A stretch of DNA of 21,000 bases from Prorocentrum cordatum (lineage: Eukaryota; Sar; Dinophyceae; Prorocentrales; Prorocentraceae), in NCBI GenBank assembly GCA_963575745.1, contig CAUYUJ010015284.1, positions 1 through 21,000 of the forward strand. Reading direction: 5' to 3'. The notes under the pieces are model-generated. The model saw only the letters and a program-made list of their open reading frames with translations. It did no database searches and had not been told where the DNA came from. The number at the start of each line of letters is the position of its first letter. The stretch's first letter is position 1. Shown piece by piece: positions 16,721-21,000 of this stretch. The translations under genes were made by a program, and so were the position numbers.

Positions 16721-17560
16721 TCCGTAAGAGTAATTCATCCGTGGCGCATCTACAGACGTGTCGTTTGGACGGGACGGTCATTTCGCCTGACTATGCACGC
16801 CCGTTTGTTTGGATATCGCAGCCCACAAGACGTGCACGAATGGAGGGCGGACCGTTTTTTTAAGTGGACTTTGCACCCTTGCACCGTGCACGCCCGTCTC
16901 AAATAAATCCGACGGATACTCGGGTGCATGGCGGGACGTTTTCCAAACGATGTTGTCGCCTTGGTGTCGGGCACATGTGTCCTTTCACAGACGGAGATCT
17001 GTTAATGTTCGACACGGGGCCCTTGCCTGGGTGTCGGGCTCACTCCGCTTGAACATGTCTAACCGTCGTTCGGTTGCAGGATGGTCCGTCCTTTAACTTA
17101 TGGAAATGGTGTTATCGCTCTGGGCTCGTCAACATATGGTTTATCACGCACGGCGTTGTAATTTTGTGATACCATTTGACGGACGGAAGACGAACGGTAT
17201 TACCATTGAGATATCGTGCAGCATCCGTATCATTTGTCGCACCAGAATCTAAAGCCCGTGCAATACGTACTCTGATTGAGGGCGGTTCCTTTTGAAAGCG
17301 GGCTTGCCGCTTTATGGCATCGCCTTGTTGAAATCTTGATACTTCCTATGGCCTAGCGTTGTTTATTTCGAAGTGGCTCTCCCGCCCGAATTTCGGGTCC
17401 CTGGGCCGCCAGGATTTCAAGGGTCTCGCTCCGCATAGTGAAGCAGATCGCTTGTATGACTAATTGGGGGGGGACTTGGTCCAGGAGGGTGTGTTGCGTC
17501 ATTGTTGGTACATCTGGGTGATTAGTATGGTCATCTATCTCCACCGCCTTCTCTCTTCTC
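16721..17560. other. Unique-looking lower-GC stretch without a recognised gene
   Basis: Base composition is more balanced than in the surroundings. Short frames on both strands (for example 16809-17096 plus, 16750-16974 minus) lack recognisable motifs. No tRNA, 5S rRNA or spliced-leader RNA gene was seen. It could be part of an intron or an old mobile element. Confidence 0.45.
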
Positions 17561-17696
17561 ACTCTCACCCTCGTCCTCCCGCCGCCGTCATGTGATTTTG
17601 TGGCCAAAGAGCAGAGGAGGTCGAGGAGCCCCTCATGGCTTCCTTCTCGGAGGCCGACTCGGCGATCACGCCGCAGCCCCCCCTTGAAGCGGCGAC

Positions 17697-17800
17697 ACGG
17701 CGGAGGGAGGGATGGAGGGAAGGGGAGGGATAAAGGGATGAATGGAAGAGTGGGAAGTGGAGCACGATGAGGAGGGAGGAAAAAAGCAAGGGGATCTGCA
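17697..17800 (+). repeat. Purine tract with a G-quadruplex-like run
   Basis: At about 17700-17730 there are five G-runs of three or more with short spacers (GGGAGGGATGG then AGGGAAGGGGAGGG). The tract continues as GA-rich DNA to about 17800. A pyrimidine-rich stretch lies on its left at about 17530-17585. Confidence 0.75.
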
Positions 17801-17849
17801 CGCGACGGCGATCCGCGTGAAGGGCGTGCCGAATGGGCGGAGGGGACAA

Positions 17850-17948
17850 GCTCCCAAAACGCCCCAGGAAGTCCCCAGCAGCCCCCACCCACAGATTCCC
17901 AAAAGCCTCCACGAGGCCCCAACGAGGCCCCGAAAACGTCCACACGCG
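17850..17948 (+). repeat. 11-bp tandem array of nine units
   Basis: Units of exactly 11 bases: GCTCCCAAAAC, GCCCCAGGAAG, TCCCCAGCAGC, CCCCACCCACA, GATTCCCAAAA, GCCTCCACGAG, GCCCCAACGAG, GCCCCGAAAAC, GTCCACACGCG. The sequence resembles the complement of the AGGAGGCCCC-type repeat at 19801-20072 but has a period of 11 rather than 10. Confidence 0.85.
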
Positions 17949-18189
17949 ACGAGCGCCTATTTTGGTGGCACGTCGACTGTTCTGACTCTTTCGGCGGCCG
18001 TTTGGGGAGGTTGCTCTGCCATGCTGTCCCGGATTGTCGTTTGCAGAGATGCGACAGCCATGAGGTTGTGGTTCGCAATCTTGAGGTTGCGGTTCCAATT
18101 GGCTTTGTGTTGTGGCCTCCTGGATATTGGATGCGCCTCTTGCTGCGGGCTCTGCGTTTGCACTTCCCTCTTCCTCACCCCTCCCCTTC
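17949..18189. other. No recognisable gene
   Basis: Unique-looking sequence between an 11-bp array and the next purine block. Frames pass through on both strands without recognisable motifs. Confidence 0.5.
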
Positions 18190-18500
18190 AAGGCAGGGGA
18201 GGTCAGGAGGGGAGTCGGAATGAGAGGGCGTGGAAGGGTGGGGGAGGGACGGGGCGGGGCGGCGGCAAGGGGAATAGAGGGCGAGGCGGGAGGGAGGGAG
18301 GGAGGCAGAGGGCACTGAGGAGCTTGGCTGCTCGACCGCGAGGTCGAGCAGCCAAGCTCGACCTCCCTCTGCTTCTGGTCCTCCTTTTTCTCTGCTTCTG
18401 GTCCTCCTCCTCCCTCTGCTCTTCCTCCTCCCTCTTTTTCTGGTCCTCCTTTTTCTCCTTCTCCTCCTCCTCCTCCTCCTCCTCCTCCTCCTCCTCCTTA
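18190..18500. repeat. Polypurine block, hairpin, then polypyrimidine block
   Basis: G-rich purines (many GGG runs, about 18190-18318) give way at a perfect hairpin to pyrimidines (about 18360-18500, ending in (CTC)n at about 18453-18497). The hairpin arms are GAGCTTGGCTGCTCGACC at 18320-18337 and its exact complement at 18342-18359, with loop GCGA at 18338-18341. Outside them GCAGAGGG (18305-18312) pairs with CCCTCTGC (18365-18372). In plus-strand RNA the loop is a GNRA-type tetraloop closed by a C-G pair. Confidence 0.9.
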
Positions 18501-18526
18501 TCATCATGATCCCCCTTCGACTGCGA

Positions 18527-18700
18527 GGATGTCTCGAGCGGATGCCTGTCTCGAATGAGGCGCTGGTTTCAGCACTTTCAGGGGTATCTCATTCGTCCGT
18601 TCGGCACCGCTGCCTGCCGCCGTGCTCCTCGTTAGCTCGTCAGCGGCTCCCGGTGACCACCTCTCAGATGGGAGAGCCGCTGGGTGGTCACCCTGGAGGG
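18527..18700 (+). repeat. Dispersed GGATGTCTC repeat copy with interleaved inverted repeats
   Basis: GGATGTCTCGAGCGG starts at 18527, and GCTGGTTTCAGCACT follows after a short extra segment, as in the repeat at 19380. Inverted pairs lie at 18552-18559/18588-18595 (CGAATGAG), 18642-18649/18674-18681 (AGCGGCTC) and 18652-18661/18683-18692 (GGTGACCACC). The last two pairs interleave in the order A, B, A', B', the topology of an H-type pseudoknot. CTCTC/GAGAG (18661-18676) offers a local alternative hairpin. Confidence 0.65.
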
Positions 18701-18786
18701 GCCAACACGACAATTGAAGAGAGTCGCTTGTGGGTAATAATATATTTCCTTGTTTAAAGTTAATACTTGTATATACGAGGCACATC

Positions 18787-19050
18787 ATGTCAGATCCAGC
18801 CCCCACGAGAAAGAGGAGGTGTAAGACGCCCGCGAAAGAAGCCGCTGGTGCGAGGAGGAAGACGCCCGCGAAAGAAGCTGCTGCTGCGAGGTCCGAACTT
18901 TCGACGTCTTCCCTGCCAGTCATTTCTGGCGCACTGCCGGAGCTCTTGACCCCGTCCCTGAGGAGCCTTCCAACCCCCTTTCCTCCCCTGGAGGGCCTCC
19001 GTTATATACAGTTTATGTGTGTTGCTATGTTACGTTATGTTAGGTTGTGA
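18787..19050 (+). CDS. Possible small basic protein with KTPAKEAA repeats
   Basis: An 87-residue frame from ATG 18787 begins MSDPAPTRKRRC and then holds two 12-residue repeats, KTPAKEAAGARR and KTPAKEAAAARS, encoded by a 36-bp tandem duplication starting at 18823. The remainder is Ser/Leu/Pro-rich and ends FMCVAMLRYVRL. An upstream in-frame ATG at 18730 would add a hydrophobic stretch translated from AT-rich DNA and looks less likely. Lys/Ala/Pro repeats of this kind resemble tails of H1-like or other histone-like chromatin proteins, but there is no globular domain, so no function is assigned. The repeat could be merely another small minisatellite. No spliced-leader relic or strong start context is visible. 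Confidence 0.2.
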   Translation: MSDPAPTRKRRCKTPAKEAAGARRKTPAKEAAAARSELSTSSLPVISGALPELLTPSLRSLPTPFPPLEGLRYIQFMCVAMLRYVRL

Positions 19051-19059
19051 TATTTCATG

Positions 19060-19203
19060 TGCTGATGTGACGATGATGCTGCAGATGCTGACGCTGATGC
19101 TGTTGCTGCTGATAATGATGTCGTTGATGATGGTATGGTGATGATGGTGATGATGATGATAATGCTGATGGTGATGATGATGATGATGATGATGAATATG
19201 AAT

Positions 19204-19254
<51 letters not shown>

Positions 19255-19279
19255 CTGATGCTGATGCTGATGCTGATGC

Positions 19280-19350
<71 letters not shown>

Positions 19351-19366
19351 ATGATGATGATGATGG
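19060..19366 (+). repeat. Long ATG/GAT microsatellite with GCT interruptions
   Basis: From about 19060 degenerate GAT/GCT triplets become near-perfect (ATG)n between about 19160 and 19366, broken by (GATGCT)n at about 19250-19282 and a GGT run at about 19338-19350. Translation gives runs of Met on the plus strand and Ile or Ser on the minus strand. The frame 19135-20322, which starts in it, is an artefact. Confidence 0.95.
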
Positions 19367-19377
19367 CAGAAAAATCA

Positions 19378-19800
19378 GAGGATGTCTCGAGCGGCTTGCT
19401 GGTTTCAGCACGCCTGAGAGGGGGCCGCCAGGAGTATTGCACGGCCTCCGTTCGCGCCCAGCTTGCGGTGATGTCTCAGACGGTTTGCCTTTTTTCGGTG
19501 CCCCAACATCCTTTGTTTTCGGAGCAATTTTCAGGATGTCTCGAGCGGCTTGCTGGTTTCAGCACTCCCAAGAGGGGGCCGCCAGGGGTATTGCACGGCC
19601 TCCGTTCGCGCCAAAATGATGGGGATGTCTCGAGCGGTTTGCTTGTTTTGGACCCCGACATCCTCCGCTTTCGGAGCAGATTTGGTGGATGTCTCGAGCG
19701 AGACGCTCATTTTCGCCCCCAACCAAAAGGGGGGCCAGATTCTGAGGATGCCTCGATCGGTTCGCTGGTTTGGGTGGCCAGACTCGCGGGCACAGATTCC
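19378..19800 (+). repeat. Dispersed repeat: A-B dimer duplicated at 154 bp, plus two more copies
   Basis: Segment A (GGATGTCTCGAGCGGCTTGC, then GGTTTCAGCAC, GGGGCCGCCAGG and ATTGCACGGCCTCCGTTCGC) starts at 19380 and 19534. Segment B (GATGTCTC, CGGTTTGC, ACATCCT, TTTCGGAGCA) starts at 19470 and 19624. Both pairs are 154 bases apart, so a whole A-B dimer was duplicated. Diverged copies start at about 19687 and 19746 (GGATGCCTCGATCGGTTCGC). The core is shared with the 4.2-5.3 kb minisatellite and with 18527. Confidence 0.9.
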
Positions 19801-20072
19801 CCAGGATGCCACAGGAGACTCCAGGAGGCCCCAGGAAGCCGCAGGACATCCCAGGAGGCAAGGCCACAGAAAGATTCCAGACGCCACAGGATGTCTCCAG
19901 AGGCTCCAAGAGGCCCCAGGAAGCTCCAAAAGGCCTCAGGGGGCTCCAGGAGGCCCCAGGAGGCCACGGGAGGCCCCAGGAGGCTACAGGAAGGGCCAGG
20001 AGGCCCCAGGAAACTCCAGGGGGCTTCACGAGGCTCCAGGATGCTCCAGGAGGCGTCAGGAGTCCTTGGCTA
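19801..20072 (+). repeat. 10-bp tandem array, consensus AGGAGGCYCC
   Basis: About 27 units of ten bases, for example AGGAAGCTCC, AAAAGGCCTC, AGGGGGCTCC, AGGAGGCCCC, AGGAGGCCAC, GGGAGGCCCC. The period is kept with one phase shift near 19860-19890. Frames on both strands translate as Gln/Glu/Ala/Pro/Gly/Arg repeats and are not evidence of genes. Confidence 0.95.
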
Positions 20073-20129
20073 CCTCAGTAGCCGGGCGCCGTCAGATCGT
20101 CCGCTTGCTTGTCCGATCTCCCGATCGTT

Positions 20130-20325
20130 GTCTCTCTCTCTTTTTGTTTCTCTCTCTCTCGCTCTCTCGCTCTCTCTCTCTCTCTCTCTTCCTCTCAGTT
20201 TTTTTGTTTCTCTCTCTCTCTCTCTCTCCCTCTCTCTCTTTCTGTCTCTCCCCCTCTATCGATCCCTCTCTCTCTGTCTCTCTCCCTCCCTCTCCTCGTC
20301 TCTCTCTCCCCCCCTCTCCTAACTA
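20130..20325 (+). repeat. CT microsatellite and pyrimidine tract
   Basis: Nearly pure C/T sequence dominated by (TC)n, with a T-rich TTTTTGTTTCTCTCTCTCTC module present twice (about 20140 and 20200) and more C-rich DNA at the right end. Translation gives Ser/Leu runs only. Confidence 0.95.
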
Positions 20326-20370
20326 CCCCCTGTGTTGATCGATGCCCCCGAGACTGACCCAACGCAGGCC

Positions 20371-20447
20371 ATGAAGGCCACCGAAGCGGCCCCAAGAGAC
20401 CCCCGAGAGGGCCCCACGCTAGCCCCACGAAGCCTCCAAGAGGGGCC
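20371..20447 (+). repeat. 11-bp tandem array of seven units
   Basis: Units of exactly 11 bases: ATGAAGGCCAC, CGAAGCGGCCC, CAAGAGACCCC, CGAGAGGGCCC, CACGCTAGCCC, CACGAAGCCTC, CAAGAGGGGCC. Only the CC-rich end of each unit is well conserved. Confidence 0.85.
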
Positions 20448-20484
20448 GAGGGCGAGACTGAATGCTTCGACGCATCCCTGATCA

Positions 20485-20800
20485 AGCTCGGATACCCGAT
20501 ACACCACCTTCGCATGCTCTGTTCGGATACCCGAGAAGGCAAGTCAAAGGGGTCAGCCCCGGCCGCCAGACACCTTGACGCCCTCGGCTCGGATACCCGA
20601 GCAGGGCAGTGCTCAGGGGGTCGACTCCAGCCGCCACGCCACTCACATGCTCTGCTGGGATATCCGGGCAGGACATGAGAAAGGGGGTCGGGGGCCCGCG
20701 GCAAGGGTGGACCACCTTCACGTGCTGTGGTCGGATATCCAAGCAGGACATGTGAAGGGGGTCGGCCCCAGACTGCTGCGGGGCGCGCTCGGGGTTGCGG
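20485..20800 (+). repeat. 66-78-bp repeat carrying a CTCGG-ATAC-CCGAG hairpin
   Basis: The hairpin core occurs near 20487, 20522, 20588, 20655 and 20730, perfect at 20588-20601 and decaying in the last two. Shared flanks include GCAGGACATG, GGGGGTCGGCCCC-like and ACATGCTCTG-like blocks. Spacings from the second copy on are 66, 67 and 75. Minus-strand frames translate as GYPSRACE/RVSEQ-type repeats and are not considered genes. Confidence 0.85.
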
Positions 20801-21000
20801 CGGCGCATGAAGAGGCTGGTCTCGACCACCAGCCCGCCTGCAACCAGAAATTCAAACAAGTATTCATTGCGTGGGCTCCCCATATGTGCATAGATTCGCA
20901 TGGACCTGTCCGCCGTGAGTGTCTAGGCGCAGGAGTTTCCGAATATAAACGAGCCTGAGCATTGACTGTCTGGGAATGAATCTAAGTGCGAACGAATTGG
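20801..21000. other. No recognisable gene at the right edge
   Basis: Mixed sequence with AT-richer final 60 bases. No frame with recognisable content. Anything starting here would continue beyond the window. Confidence 0.5.

Noticed and set aside
17353-18191. Long overlapping minus-strand frames through 17.4-18.2 kb
   Set aside because: They are Pro/Ser/Leu-rich and cross a purine tract and an 11-bp array; two frames overlap with equal length, typical of compositional openness.
19135-20322. 395-residue frame starting with long Met runs
   Set aside because: It is a concatenation of translated ATG microsatellite, dispersed repeat, 10-bp array and CT microsatellite.

Overview
The window looks like nuclear DNA of a dinoflagellate. 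Three things support this: a diverged copy of the dinoflagellate spliced-leader exon at 91-112, protein remnants of transposable-element families that I know as strongly expanded in dinoflagellate genomes, and a GC-rich repeat-dominated landscape with no bacterial operon structure. I would guess a GC-rich species (Symbiodinium-, Polarella- or Prorocentrum-like), but the species cannot be fixed from sequence alone. Family assignments are by eye from remembered motifs; no search was run.

Layout. 1-452: a spliced-leader relic followed by a short intact reading frame, the pattern of a retroposed trans-spliced mRNA. 789-3654: a broken transposase-like gene (1049-3454) lying between, and partly invaded by, clusters of GGCGG-N4..6-CCGCC hairpins. 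3775-4205: an AT-richer island with an isolated tRNA-type A box. 4208-5285: a nine-copy minisatellite of about 82-131 bp. 5286-6449: purine/pyrimidine-rich DNA without convincing genes. 6450-7116: the 3' end of a LINE reverse transcriptase. 8011-8522: an 11-bp repeat array that runs directly into a 12-bp array.

8600-13110: a heavily frameshifted Ty1/copia-type retrotransposon relic with the order extra EWP/FDGC domain, integrase, reverse transcriptase, RNase H. 13383-15934: a pair of inverted 11-bp arrays enclosing a higher-order repeat also built from 11-bp modules and a degenerate 14-16-bp repeat. 16250-18500: polypurine/polypyrimidine blocks with G-quadruplex-like runs, another 11-bp array and an 18-bp perfect hairpin with a GCGA loop. 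18527-20800: dispersed copies of a repeat sharing its core with the 4.2-5.3 kb minisatellite, a candidate pseudoknot, a small KTPAKEAA-repeat reading frame, a long ATG/GAT microsatellite, a 154-bp A-B dimer repeat, a 10-bp array, a CT microsatellite, an 11-bp array and a hairpin-bearing 66-78-bp repeat.

There is no functional gene cluster. At most two small frames (156-452 and 18787-19050) may be coding. The most distinctive window-scale pattern is that at least six minisatellite arrays of unrelated sequence share a 10-12 bp period, close to one DNA helical turn.
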